Shown: piece after piece, positions 46,201 to 54,915 of the stretch
Numbering within the stretch: the stretch's first letter is position 1
Layout: each line of letters starts with the position of its first letter
Position numbers and translations under genes: made by a program
Assembly: GCA_965217015.1 (NCBI GenBank)
Contig: OZ244224.1
Location: 806,001 to 870,000, forward strand
Reading direction: 5' to 3'
Length of the DNA stretch: 64,000 nt
Source of the DNA: JAYQKL01 sp038142705
GTDB lineage: Bacteria; Pseudomonadota; Alphaproteobacteria; RS24
The notes under the pieces: model-generated
The model's input: only the letters and a program-made list of their open reading frames with translations
Told to the model about the DNA's origin: nothing
The model's database searches: none

Positions 46201-46459
46201 CACCACAACAACCACAGTTGTCGGCATGCTGCCTTTGGCCTTAGGGCTTAGCATCAATATTTTAGAGCGCACAATTGAAACAGGCTCCCCTATCAGCTTC
46301 TGGTGGAAAGACACAGCCATCGCCATCAGCTTTGGCCTAACTTTCTCAACCGCTATCACGCTCATTATTTTGCCTTTGATGATTGTCTTGCCAGAAAAAC
46401 TAAATGCCCAATGGCACGCATTTAAGCAAGAACTTATAAAGCGCGTTGAAAAAGCATAG
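43271..46459 (+). CDS. RND efflux permease (AcrB/hydrophobe-amphiphile family)
   Basis: A 1062-aa pump with two repeats of six transmembrane helices and two large periplasmic loops. Transmembrane helix 4 reads VGLLVDGAIVVVEYADRK: the aspartate equivalent to AcrB Asp407 is kept (Asp398) but the neighbouring Asp408 equivalent is Gly399. Helix 10 has IVVNNAIVLID without the usual Lys. The proton relay therefore differs from AcrB, as in some RND subgroups. Cotranscribed with its adaptor; substrate unknown. The gene ends 4 bp before convergent pssA. Confidence 0.93.
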   Translation: MKNFILFCISRARVVLTILAAILIGGIVSMFTIPKQSDPDIPIPFVYVSVIYPGISPEDAERLITKPLEVELQQVEGLVQIYGFGAQNYGAVLVEFEVNHNIDNALADVRALVDQAKQEFPEDAEEPIVKEIIATSFPALFVTLYGDVKERELINRAQDLSDAIQSLNTVLETSILGDREELLEVIVDPVKMENYQITHEDLFNVIRANNRVIPAGEIDTGLGRYTISVPGLFQSREDISSLPVRVSGNAVVTLADIAEIRRTYKDKKTITRYNGQPATVIQVSRRLKSNLLQMIEEVKTTSQETTQNWPDGIEMDFAFDRSVTTKMMIDNMRDSITNAIVLVMLLVVATLGYRSSLLVGITIPTSFIATILILNILGFSLNIVLMFGLILSVGLLVDGAIVVVEYADRKMAEGYDRAKAYALSASRMFLPVLSSTATTLVAFLPMLFWPGISGEFMKYFPITMIIVLSASLFAALLFLPVLGGLFGKTEVKDAGAFSDMAEGSGANLEDLSGLTGRYIRMLKTSFKYPFLSILACAFVLVSIILTYSYSSVGLKYFPDIPVNEGSVLVRARGNMSLQEATALTNRVENIVLDIEGIKSTVTQINPDLGYASNSGDDRIPIDVVGQIFFELEDYRQRDRNSFQLLDYIRQETADIPGIIIEVSENQEGPPVGKDVQLQIRAPKIETLTYAVEQARQFFDQQPDLLTDIEDNRPLPGVEWVIDVDREKAGRFATNVSSVGSMVQMITNGTKLGTYRPFDAEEEMDIRIRYPYEMRDIENMDSLRVVTPRGQVPIGNFVERKATQRKVKIDRLDGERQFTIKANTLINPATGEKYPAEMAVGLIENWIQNQDFVNDIEYRFRGSDEESEAASEFLGGALLTALALMAIILLMQFNDFYLAILTLSTAFLASIGVLLGLVVMQREFIVIMTGIGIIALAGIVVNNAIVLIDTYQRLRNHYPTPEEAVLKASAQRLRPIIITTTTTVVGMLPLALGLSINILERTIETGSPISFWWKDTAIAISFGLTFSTAITLIILPLMIVLPEKLNAQWHAFKQELIKRVEKA

Positions 46460-46463
46460 AGAT

Positions 46464-47255
46464 TTAGAGACTTGTGCGCGCCAATTGGCGATAATAAAGT
46501 AAAATTGTAAAAGGTATGCTGGCGAGATAAGTCGCGCCTATCATCAATAAACCAATCCATGGGAAGGTGAGCAAAGTGCCGCCCAAAACGCCGACAAATA
46601 ATAAAATTGGCATGGCTTGTTTGCGCGTAAAGCTTAAGGCGAGACGCTTGCCAGAAAAAGTCGGGATATTACTAACCATAAAACCTGCCAGCGCAATGGT
46701 ATAAAAGCATATTAACAAATAATGAGATTTCACATCAGCCAGACCTGCAAATTCAAGGATTGGCGGCACAAAAACCAAAAGCCCTGCCGCCGGGCTGGGC
46801 ATGCCTGTGAAATAATTATCACGCCAAACTGGCCGGTCTGGATTGCTGGTTTCAACATTAAAACGCGCGAGGCGCAAAGCCGCGCATACTGTAAAGCACA
46901 ACATGGCCAGCCAACCAAGCCGACCCATGGTTTCCATCGCCCAAATATATACCAGCACAACGGGGGCAATGCCAAAATTCAGAAAATCAACCAGTGAATC
47001 AAGCTGGGCGCCAATTTTGCTTTCTACTTTCAACAATCGAGCCAGTCGTCCATCAACACCATCAAGCAAAGCTGCGAAAACGACAATCACAACCGCCATT
47101 TCGAATTGCCCTTGCAACCCTAATCGGATAGAGGTCAGCCCACAGCATAAAGCCAATATGGTGATGACATTTGGCAAAAGCCGCCTGATGGAGATTTTGC
47201 GTTCTCCGGTTTGTTCGTTGGTTTCAAGCCGCTCTTTTAAGCTTCGACGTTCCAT
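46464..47255 (-). CDS. pssA: CDP-diacylglycerol--serine O-phosphatidyltransferase
   Basis: Makes phosphatidylserine, 263 aa, with about eight hydrophobic helices and the CDP-alcohol phosphotransferase motif LLDGVDGRLARLLKVESKIGAQLDSLVDF (Dx2DGxxAR...Gx3Dx3D). It lies 17 bp downstream of psd on the same strand, the usual alphaproteobacterial psd-pssA pair leading to phosphatidylethanolamine. Confidence 0.95.
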   Translation of the reverse strand: MERRSLKERLETNEQTGERKISIRRLLPNVITILALCCGLTSIRLGLQGQFEMAVVIVVFAALLDGVDGRLARLLKVESKIGAQLDSLVDFLNFGIAPVVLVYIWAMETMGRLGWLAMLCFTVCAALRLARFNVETSNPDRPVWRDNYFTGMPSPAAGLLVFVPPILEFAGLADVKSHYLLICFYTIALAGFMVSNIPTFSGKRLALSFTRKQAMPILLFVGVLGGTLLTFPWIGLLMIGATYLASIPFTILLYYRQLARTSL

Positions 47256-47272
47256 CTCACACCGGCACGATA

Positions 47273-47965
47273 TTAAATCGTTTCTCCCTGACGCGCGTCT
47301 TCCTTGCTATTTAGGTCAGCAATAATGGTTTCACCAGAAATCGCCAATTGCCCAACGGCAACTTGCGGCTGCACGCCATTGGGTAAATAAATATCCACGC
47401 GGCTGCCAAAGCGAATAAGCCCAAAACGCTCGCCGGTTTTTAGCTGCTCATCTTCTTCTGCCCAGCACAAAATACGGCGTGCGACCAGACCAGCAATTTG
47501 CACAACGACCATATCGCGGCCATCGGGCAGCTCCACGAGCAAAGATTGACGCTCATTGGCTTCGCTGGCCTTATCTAAATCAGCATTCAAAAAACGACCT
47601 GTGCGATAACGCGATAATTTAATCACGCCTTCATGCGGCATTCGGTTCACATGGCAGTTAAAGACATTCATAAAAACGGAAACGCGTGTTCTGGTGGCAA
47701 TACCAAGCCCCAATTCAGGCGGCGGCGTGGCTTCGGTTATCATATTCACCACCCCATCAGCAGGCGAGACCACCAAGCCGTCGCGTTGCGGGACGGTGCG
47801 CGCCGGATCGCGGAAAAAATAAGCACACCAAAGCGTCAAAATAACCCCAATCCAGCCAAGCACGCTGGAAATGAAGAAAAAGACAAATGTCACAGCCGCA
47901 AAAATGCCTATAAACCGGTAGCCTTCTGGATGGATAGGTACCAAAACAGAGGTTAAAGGTCCCAT
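47273..47965 (-). CDS. psd: phosphatidylserine decarboxylase, short type
   Basis: Converts phosphatidylserine to phosphatidylethanolamine using a pyruvoyl group made by self-cleavage. 230 aa, short alphaproteobacterial form with two N-terminal transmembrane segments (about 15-45). The self-cleavage Gly-Ser appears to be in RFGSR (Ser188), 43 residues from the end; catalytic region SPADG and FNCHVNRMP are conserved. pssA follows. Confidence 0.93.
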   Translation of the reverse strand: MGPLTSVLVPIHPEGYRFIGIFAAVTFVFFFISSVLGWIGVILTLWCAYFFRDPARTVPQRDGLVVSPADGVVNMITEATPPPELGLGIATRTRVSVFMNVFNCHVNRMPHEGVIKLSRYRTGRFLNADLDKASEANERQSLLVELPDGRDMVVVQIAGLVARRILCWAEEDEQLKTGERFGLIRFGSRVDIYLPNGVQPQVAVGQLAISGETIIADLNSKEDARQGETI

Positions 47966-48020
47966 TTTTGAAATCCTTTGCTTAATTTCGTTCTTATCTC
48001 ATTTTTAAATAGCATATTTC

Positions 48021-48048
48021 TTGACGCTTGCGGCAAGAAACATACACT
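48021..48048 (+). promoter_or_regulatory. promoter for LOG-family gene
   Basis: TTGACG (48021-48026), 16-bp spacer, TACACT (48043-48048), about 40 bp before the ATG at 48087. Good -35, moderate -10. Confidence 0.5.
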
Positions 48049-48063
48049 TTAATTAAGATTTAA
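48049..48063. promoter_or_regulatory. CtrA-like TTAA-N7-TTAA site
   Basis: TTAA (48049-48052), seven bases, TTAA (48060-48063): exact full CtrA site format, located just after the candidate -10 box of the LOG-family gene. AT-rich surroundings make chance occurrence possible. Confidence 0.3.
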
Positions 48064-48086
48064 TTCAGACTTATTGGGGCAAATAA

Positions 48087-48635
48087 ATGCGGCAGATTCA
48101 ATCAGTATGTGTGTTTTGTGGGTCACGCTTTGGAAGCGACCCCAATTTCACCACACAGGCCGAAATACTCGGCAAGCTCCTAGCGCAAAACCAGTTCAAA
48201 ATTGTCTATGGCGGCGGGCAGGTTGGCCTGATGGGTGTGCTAGCCAAAAGCGCATTGGCGCATCAGGGCTATGTGAAAGGCATAATTCCGACTTTTTTGA
48301 ACAAAAAAGAGGTCAAATTTGACGCTATAAGCGAGATTATTGAGACCGATAGCCTGCGCCAACGCATCAAGCTCATGGCGGATTCTGCACAAGCCTTCAT
48401 TGTCCTGCCCGGCGGTGTCGGCACGCTGGACGAGCTCATGCAAATGCTGACCATGAATATTCTGCGCGAACATGACAAGCCGATTATTTTGGTGAATATG
48501 AATGGCTTTTGGGACCCGTTTATGAAATTGCTTGATGCGATGGAAGAGCAAGGGTTTTTATATCCCGGCACAAAAGACAGATTGCTTTTAGTGCCAGATA
48601 GCCAAAGCGCGGTGGACGCGCTGGCAGCCCCATAA
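48087..48635 (+). CDS. LOG family nucleotide 5'-monophosphate phosphoribohydrolase
   Basis: A 182-aa LOG (lonely guy)-like protein. VCVFCGSRFGSDP at the N-terminus, VYGGGQVGLMG, and the PGGVGTLDE signature with catalytic Arg/Glu region (SLRQRIKLMADSAQAFIVLPGG). LOG enzymes release ribose 5-phosphate from nucleoside monophosphates, in plants making free cytokinin; in bacteria some are catabolic. The weak ribosome site (GGGG) is offset by a good promoter. Convergent with cimA, separated by 3 bp. Confidence 0.9.
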   Translation: MRQIQSVCVFCGSRFGSDPNFTTQAEILGKLLAQNQFKIVYGGGQVGLMGVLAKSALAHQGYVKGIIPTFLNKKEVKFDAISEIIETDSLRQRIKLMADSAQAFIVLPGGVGTLDELMQMLTMNILREHDKPIILVNMNGFWDPFMKLLDAMEEQGFLYPGTKDRLLLVPDSQSAVDALAAP

Positions 48636-48638
48636 CCC

Positions 48639-50261
48639 CTATTCTTGCGGGCTTGATGAAATATTATCGCGGCACAATTTATAAATAATGGCATCATGCA
48701 AGGCACGAAAGCTTGCGGCCACGACATTTTCTGACACACCCAATGTACGCCAGCTATGGCCCGTATCGTCAACGCTTTCAATAACAACCCGCGTCATAGC
48801 CCCAGTGCCAGTGTTCAAAATACGCACCTTATAGTCCACCAGCCGCAAATCCTTCAGATAAGGCGAATAACGGCGCAAGTCAGCCCTTAATGCACTATCG
48901 AGCGCATTGACAGGGCCATTGCCCGTCCCTTTGGTGGTGACCTCTTCACCATCAATTCTCAAAGTGACACTGGCTTCTGATTTGCTGTCTTCCAAATCAC
49001 CGCCAGCATGCGAGACCGTAACATCGTAAGAAACCACTTCGAAAAAATCCGGCACATCATTCATAATCTGCTTGGCCAGCAACTCAAAAGAAGCTCCCGC
49101 GCTATCATAACTATAACCCACCAGTTCTTTTTCTTTAATCTCCGACAAAATGCGGTCAACTGTGGCCTTGTCTGAAACCGTAATGCCAGCATTTTCCAGC
49201 CGCGCCAGAATATTGCTGCGCCCTGCCTGGTCTGAAACCAAAATCTTTCTCTCATTACCAACTGCATCGGGGGCAATATGTTCATAGGTCTGCGGGTCTT
49301 TCATCACTGCCGACACATGTATCCCGCCCTTATGCGCAAAGGCGCTATCACCCACAAAAGGTTGATGACGATTTGGGGTGCGGTTCAGCAACTCATCTAA
49401 AAACCGAGACGCTTTGGTCAAGCTGGTGAGTTTCTCAAGCGTCACGCCTGTGGTGAAGCGGTCTGCATAACGCGGCTTTAATAAAAGCGTCGGAATAAGC
49501 GAAATCATATTTGCATTGCCGCAACGCTCACCAAGCCCATTTAAGGTGCCTTGCACTTGGCGCACACCCGCATCAATCGCCGCCAATGAATTAGCAACCG
49601 CATTTTCTGTATCATTATGCGCGTGTATCCCAAGCTGTGCGCCATCAATATGCTCGGTGACGGCGCTGACAATATCAAAAACTTCACTTGGTAATGTGCC
49701 ACCATTTGTGTCGCATAAAACAACCCAGCGCGCCCCAGCGTCAATAGCCGTTTGCGCACAGGCCAACGCATATTCCGGATTGGCTTTATAGCCATCAAAA
49801 AAATGCTCGCAATCAATCATCGCCTCTTTGCCGCGATTCACAATCGCCTCAACACTGTCGCGAATGGCATCAAGATTTTCGCTTTCTTCAATGCCCAATG
49901 CAATTTTGACATGATAATCCCAGCTTTTTGCCACCAGACAAACAGCCTCGCTTTGCGCATCAAGTATCATCGCCAGCCCGGGGTCATTTTCAACCGAGCG
50001 GCCGGCGCGCTTGGTCATGCCAAAAGCTGTTAATCGGCTTGTGGCAAACTCATTTGGCATTGAAAAAAATTGCGTATCTGTCGGGTTCGCGCCCGGATAA
50101 CCACCTTCAATATAATCCAGCCCAAGCTCATCAAGCATTTTGCAAATGGCTTGCTTGTCCTCGACAGAAAAATCCACACCCGCTGTTTGCTGACCATCTC
50201 TTAAAGTTGTGTCAAACAAATACAGACGTTCGCGGTCTCCATTTCCGTTTTGAGCCTTCAT
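48639..50261 (-). CDS. cimA: citramalate synthase
   Basis: Condenses pyruvate and acetyl-CoA to (R)-citramalate, a threonine-independent route to isoleucine. 540 aa, HMGL-like TIM barrel with DTTLRDGQQ (17-25), HAHNDTENAVANSLAAI, GLGERCGNANM, followed by a LeuA-type regulatory C-terminal domain (about 400-540). The N-terminal sequence and length match CimA rather than 2-isopropylmalate synthase; the regulator specificity is not tested. It lies 19 bp downstream of gltX. Confidence 0.88.
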   Translation of the reverse strand: MKAQNGNGDRERLYLFDTTLRDGQQTAGVDFSVEDKQAICKMLDELGLDYIEGGYPGANPTDTQFFSMPNEFATSRLTAFGMTKRAGRSVENDPGLAMILDAQSEAVCLVAKSWDYHVKIALGIEESENLDAIRDSVEAIVNRGKEAMIDCEHFFDGYKANPEYALACAQTAIDAGARWVVLCDTNGGTLPSEVFDIVSAVTEHIDGAQLGIHAHNDTENAVANSLAAIDAGVRQVQGTLNGLGERCGNANMISLIPTLLLKPRYADRFTTGVTLEKLTSLTKASRFLDELLNRTPNRHQPFVGDSAFAHKGGIHVSAVMKDPQTYEHIAPDAVGNERKILVSDQAGRSNILARLENAGITVSDKATVDRILSEIKEKELVGYSYDSAGASFELLAKQIMNDVPDFFEVVSYDVTVSHAGGDLEDSKSEASVTLRIDGEEVTTKGTGNGPVNALDSALRADLRRYSPYLKDLRLVDYKVRILNTGTGAMTRVVIESVDDTGHSWRTLGVSENVVAASFRALHDAIIYKLCRDNISSSPQE

Positions 50262-50280
50262 AAAATCACCTTAAGCGTGT

Positions 50281-51618
50281 TTAATTATTACTTAAACGAT
50301 TTTTCGCACGCTCTGCACCAATAAGCAATAAAAGGTTTTGCATTTCAGGGCCTTGCGCCTGTCCGGTCAGGGCTTGACGCAAAGGCATAAACAATTGACG
50401 CCCCTTGCGACCCGTCTGCTCTTTTAAGGCCGATGTCCACGCGCCCCATGTTTCCAAATCCCATGGCTCAGCTGGCAAAGCCGCCAAAGCAGCGGCAATA
50501 TAATCTGCATTTTCAGCTTCAATCACAGGCGTCACAGGGCCATCAATTATTTGCCACAGCTCGACAATATCTGATATTTTTTCAAGATTTCCGCGCACGG
50601 CCAGCCAAAATGCTTCACCACCACCAACACCTAAAGCGGTCAACTTATCGGCAATATCCGCATAATCTGTTTCGTGCAAAATTTTCGTATTCAGGCGGTC
50701 TAATTCCTCCGGATCAAAACGCGCTGGCGCACGCCCCAAGCGTGTCATCTCAAACCCTGCGGCCAAGGCCATCACATCTTTTTTAATCTCAATCGGGTCT
50801 GGCGTGCCAAGGCGGGCAATTAGACTGTTAATGGCCATTGGGTTAATGTCAGCCTCACGCAAACTTTCCAAAGATAGTGAACCAAGTCTTTTTGACAAAG
50901 CACTGCCATCAGCCATGACCAGCAATGGGTGATGCGCAAAAACCGGCACCGCGCCGCCCAAAGCCTCAATAATTTCAATTTGTGTCGCGGTATTTGTGAC
51001 ATGGTCTTCCCCGCGAATAATATGCGTCACACCAAATTCGAGGTCATCAACAACGCTTGGTAATGTGTACAGATATGTCCCATCAGCCCGCACCAAAACC
51101 GGGTCCGACAGGCTCGCCGTATCAATTTTTTGCTCGCCGCGCACCAAATCCTGCCACTGAACCATGCCACCTGATAATTTGAATCGATAGTGAGGTTTGC
51201 GCCCTTCTGCCGCAAAAGCGGCAATGTCATCTGCCGATAAATCCAGCGCGGCGCGGTCATAAACCGGTGGCTTGCCTCTTGAAAGCTGGCGCTTGCGTTT
51301 CAATTCTAATTCATCTGGCGTTTCATAACAGGCATAAATAAGCCCCTCAGCGCGCAATTTTTCAAACACCGCATCATATTGCGCAAAGCGCTCAGACTGC
51401 TTGGCCTGCTTATCTACACTCAACCCTAACCATGCTAAATCTTCAATAATGCCCTGCGCAAAAGCCTCGGTTGAGCGCTCCGCATCTGTATCATCTAACC
51501 GCAACATAAACTGCCCATTTTGCGCCTTGGCAAACAACCAGCAAAACAAAGCTGTTCGGGCGTTCCCGACATGAATTTTTCCAGTGGGGCTGGGCGCAAA
51601 TCGCGTGAGTATGGTCAT
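50281..51618 (-). CDS. gltX: glutamyl-tRNA synthetase
   Basis: Class I synthetase, 445 aa. HIGH-type motif is PTGKIHVGNA (HVGN, 16-19) and KMSKS-type is ALSKRLGS. Alphaproteobacteria often have two GltX paralogs, one charging tRNA-Gln with Glu for the amidotransferase route; this HVGN form resembles that second type but specificity cannot be decided here. Tight spacing with cimA and nadE suggests one transcript. Confidence 0.92.
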   Translation of the reverse strand: MTILTRFAPSPTGKIHVGNARTALFCWLFAKAQNGQFMLRLDDTDAERSTEAFAQGIIEDLAWLGLSVDKQAKQSERFAQYDAVFEKLRAEGLIYACYETPDELELKRKRQLSRGKPPVYDRAALDLSADDIAAFAAEGRKPHYRFKLSGGMVQWQDLVRGEQKIDTASLSDPVLVRADGTYLYTLPSVVDDLEFGVTHIIRGEDHVTNTATQIEIIEALGGAVPVFAHHPLLVMADGSALSKRLGSLSLESLREADINPMAINSLIARLGTPDPIEIKKDVMALAAGFEMTRLGRAPARFDPEELDRLNTKILHETDYADIADKLTALGVGGGEAFWLAVRGNLEKISDIVELWQIIDGPVTPVIEAENADYIAAALAALPAEPWDLETWGAWTSALKEQTGRKGRQLFMPLRQALTGQAQGPEMQNLLLLIGAERAKNRLSNN

Positions 51619-51626
51619 TTTATTCC

Positions 51627-53318
51627 TTAACCTTTAAATCGTGCATCTCTAAACCCATTGGTGATGGGGTAACGTCTGTCGCGGCCAAAATTCCGCGAGC
51701 CAATTTTTACACCTGGCGCGGCCTGCCGGCGTTTATATTCAGAAATATATAATAAATGTTCTATTCGTTTGACAGTCTCGGCGTCATAACCCTGTGCAAT
51801 AATGTCATCAACGCTCATTTCTTCTTCAACCAGTGCGTGCAAAATCGCATCTAAAACCTCATAAGGCGGCAAACTATCTTCGTCTTTTTGGTCTTCGCGC
51901 AATTCTGCACTGGGCGGCTTTTCAATAATATTAGTTGGGATAACCTCGCCATTTGGCCCTAAACAGCCCTGCGGCAGGTTTTCATTACGCCATTTACACA
52001 GCGCAAAAACATCCATTTTATAAATATCTTTAATCGGGTTAAAGCCACCATTCATATCGCCATAAAGCGTTGCATAACCAACTGAAACTTCTGATTTATT
52101 CCCCGTTGTCACGACCATGGACCCGAATTTATTCGACACTGCCATCAGCAAAGTCCCACGAATGCGCGACTGGATATTTTCTTCGGTAATATCAGCCTCA
52201 CGGCCTGCAAAAAGCGGCGCAAGATTTTCAGAAAACGCCGCCACCATGTTTTCAATATTGATATTATCAAGCTTCACGCCCAATTTGGCCGCGCAGTCTG
52301 CTGCGTCATCAAGGCTTGATTGCGCGGTATATTTTGATGGCATCATAATACACTGCACACGCTCATGGCCGAGCGCATCTACCGCAATCGCCGCGCATAT
52401 TGCGCTATCAACGCCCCCTGACAGCCCCAACAATACGCCCGGAAAACGATTTTTTTCAACATAATCGCGCAAGCCCAAAACAGCGGCTTGATAAATCAAC
52501 TCAAACTCATCTGGCGCGCTCGGGGTGTCCGTCTGATTGTCGCTCAAACATACCCACCCCTGCTCTGTTTTTTGCCATTGCGTTAAGTGCACATGCTCCT
52601 GCCAAGCTGGCAAAGTGACAGGGGTCGTTGGGTTCTGTTCAGGCGCGGGCAGCATGACAAAACTGCGCCCATCAAAGACCAGCTCATCTTGCCCGCCAAT
52701 CTGATTAACATAAATCAACGGCAACCCCGTATCCGTGCAGCGTTTGGCGACATGCGCCAACCTTTGTTCATGTTTTCCGCGCTCAAAAGGCGAGCCATTG
52801 GCCGAGATAAAAAGCGTCGCCCCTTGCGCCTGCAAATGCATCGCCACATCCTCAAACCAAACATCTTCACAAATAGGCAGGCCAATTTTTGTCCCAAAAG
52901 CTGAAACTGGTTCTGGCAGCGGGCCCGCATCAAATAAACGCTTTTCATCAAAAACAGCGTAATTCGGCAAATGCACTTTATGGCGCACATGCATCTGCCC
53001 ATTTTCAGCCAAAAGTACCGAATTAAATAATTTGTCTTCCGCCTCATCAAGCCACGGCAAGCCGAAAATCAACGCCGGTCCCGTTTGGGTTAACGCCACC
53101 AATTCTTGTGCTACTTGCTTGATTTTTTGTAAAAACGACTTTTTGCGCACCAAATCTTCGGGCGGATAGCCAGATAAATATAACTCGCCCGCCACCAGCA
53201 CATCAGCGCCATCTTGTCCGGCCTGTTGATGCGCGCGCGCCAATTTCTCATGATTACCCGCAATATCGCCGACAATCGGATTAAGCTGCGCAAGGGCTAT
53301 TTTGAGCGTATCTGTCAT
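51627..53318 (-). CDS. nadE: glutamine-dependent NAD+ synthetase
   Basis: Last step of NAD synthesis, 563 aa. N-terminal nitrilase-type glutaminase domain (about 1-265, with AGELYLSGYPPEDL, KVHLPNYAVFDE and catalytic Cys in CEDVWFEDV), then the ATP-PPi synthetase domain with LSGGVDSAI. Glutamine is therefore the amide donor. First gene of a nadE-gltX-cimA run, divergent from aroG. Confidence 0.96.
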   Translation of the reverse strand: MTDTLKIALAQLNPIVGDIAGNHEKLARAHQQAGQDGADVLVAGELYLSGYPPEDLVRKKSFLQKIKQVAQELVALTQTGPALIFGLPWLDEAEDKLFNSVLLAENGQMHVRHKVHLPNYAVFDEKRLFDAGPLPEPVSAFGTKIGLPICEDVWFEDVAMHLQAQGATLFISANGSPFERGKHEQRLAHVAKRCTDTGLPLIYVNQIGGQDELVFDGRSFVMLPAPEQNPTTPVTLPAWQEHVHLTQWQKTEQGWVCLSDNQTDTPSAPDEFELIYQAAVLGLRDYVEKNRFPGVLLGLSGGVDSAICAAIAVDALGHERVQCIMMPSKYTAQSSLDDAADCAAKLGVKLDNINIENMVAAFSENLAPLFAGREADITEENIQSRIRGTLLMAVSNKFGSMVVTTGNKSEVSVGYATLYGDMNGGFNPIKDIYKMDVFALCKWRNENLPQGCLGPNGEVIPTNIIEKPPSAELREDQKDEDSLPPYEVLDAILHALVEEEMSVDDIIAQGYDAETVKRIEHLLYISEYKRRQAAPGVKIGSRNFGRDRRYPITNGFRDARFKG

Positions 53319-53517
53319 ACAGACTATGTAACCTTAGAAACCTTGAAGGACAAACAAAAACCATAAAAATCAATCCCTAAGCCCGAAAAAACATGATTTC
53401 AGCGTAAAAAAGATAAAAAATTGCTGGTTTTGGGTTTCTCAGCCCCACCTGCCCCTTTTACTTGGAGTCATTCTAAGCTATATGTGGGGTGAATTAACTC
53501 TGAAAGAAAGCTAAGAC

Positions 53518-54888
53518 ATGAGCAAAAACTGGACACCAACAAGCTGGCAAGATTTTCCAATCCGGCAGGTGCCGTCATATCCTGACACGGACGCGCTGGC
53601 TGATGTGGAAGCCCGTTTGGCCAGCTTCCCGCCGCTCGTCTTTGCCGGCGAAGCGCGTCAGCTTAAAGCACAATTAGCCCAAGTGGCAGAGGGTAAAGCC
53701 TTTTTGCTGCAAGGCGGCGATTGTGCAGAAAGTTTTGCTGAACATCATGCTGATAATATCCGCGATACTTTTCGTGTGATGCTGCAAATGTCCACTGTGC
53801 TGACTTTTGGTGCCAAAATGCCAGTTGTTAAAGTTGGGCGCATGGCGGGGCAATTTGCCAAACCGCGATCTGCTGATACAGAAACCCAAGATGGTGTGGA
53901 ATTGGCCAGCTATCGTGGTGACATTATAAATGGTATTGAATTTACAGAAGAAGCGCGTGTGCCTGACCCTAATCGTCAAATCGCGGCTTACCGTCAAGCG
54001 GCCTCAACTTTGAATCTTTTGCGGGCATTTGCCAAAGGCGGCTATGCCGATTTGACAGAAGTGCATCGTTGGAATCAGGGTTTTGTGGCTGATAGCAAGC
54101 AAGGTGAGCGCTATGAGAAAATTGCCAATCAGATTGATGAGGCCATTCTTTTCATGGAAGCTTGTGGCATTAACAGCCAAACCGCGCCCCAACTCGGCAT
54201 GGTTGATTTTTTCACCAGCCATGAAGCACTTTTGCTGGGCTATGAAACAGCCCTCACTCGTCTGGACAGCACTTCAGGTGATTATTACGACACCTCAGCG
54301 CATATGCTTTGGATTGGCGACAGAACCCGTCAACCAGATGGCGCACATGTTGAGTTTTTGTCAGGTGTTAAAAATCCGGTTGGCCTGAAATGCGGGCCAA
54401 GCCTCGACCCTGAAGAGCTGATTGTGCTGTTAGATAAATTAAACCCAGAAAATGAAGCAGGCAGAATTACCCTCATTGGCCGATTTGGTCACGAAAATGT
54501 GGAAGCGCATTTGCCAGCACTTATTCGTGCCGTTGAGCGCGAAGGCCGCAAAGTCGTTTGGTCGTGTGACCCGATGCATGGCAATACGATTAAAGCTTCA
54601 AACGGTTATAAAACCCGTCCGGTTGACCGTATTCTGGCAGAAGTCCAAAGCTTTATGGAAGTCCACCGTGCTGAGGGCACACATGCAGGCGGCATTCATT
54701 TTGAGATGACAGGCCAAAATGTGACCGAATGCCTAGGGGGAGCGCAAGCAATATCGGAAGAAGATTTGTCCAGCCGCTATCATACACATTGTGACCCGCG
54801 TCTGAATGGCTCACAAGCTCTTGAGCTGGCGTTTTTGATTGCAGAAGGCCTTAAAGCTGAGAACGACAAAAAAACGAAAGTCGCTTAA
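53518..54888 (+). CDS. 3-deoxy-7-phosphoheptulonate synthase, class II
   Basis: First enzyme of the shikimate pathway, 456 aa, class II (plant-like) type: LQGGDCAESFAEH (about 61-73) with the metal-site Cys, VGRMAGQFAKPRS, and a HYNIKPAS-like region (KASNGYKTRPVDRI). Class II DAHP synthases are common in alphaproteobacteria, not homologous in sequence to AroF/G/H. Its start follows a 199-bp gap divergent from nadE; no attenuator hairpin is seen there. Confidence 0.93.
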   Translation: MSKNWTPTSWQDFPIRQVPSYPDTDALADVEARLASFPPLVFAGEARQLKAQLAQVAEGKAFLLQGGDCAESFAEHHADNIRDTFRVMLQMSTVLTFGAKMPVVKVGRMAGQFAKPRSADTETQDGVELASYRGDIINGIEFTEEARVPDPNRQIAAYRQAASTLNLLRAFAKGGYADLTEVHRWNQGFVADSKQGERYEKIANQIDEAILFMEACGINSQTAPQLGMVDFFTSHEALLLGYETALTRLDSTSGDYYDTSAHMLWIGDRTRQPDGAHVEFLSGVKNPVGLKCGPSLDPEELIVLLDKLNPENEAGRITLIGRFGHENVEAHLPALIRAVEREGRKVVWSCDPMHGNTIKASNGYKTRPVDRILAEVQSFMEVHRAEGTHAGGIHFEMTGQNVTECLGGAQAISEEDLSSRYHTHCDPRLNGSQALELAFLIAEGLKAENDKKTKVA

Positions 54889-54915
54889 CCAACTCACCTG
54901 AACTTGATGATTAGA

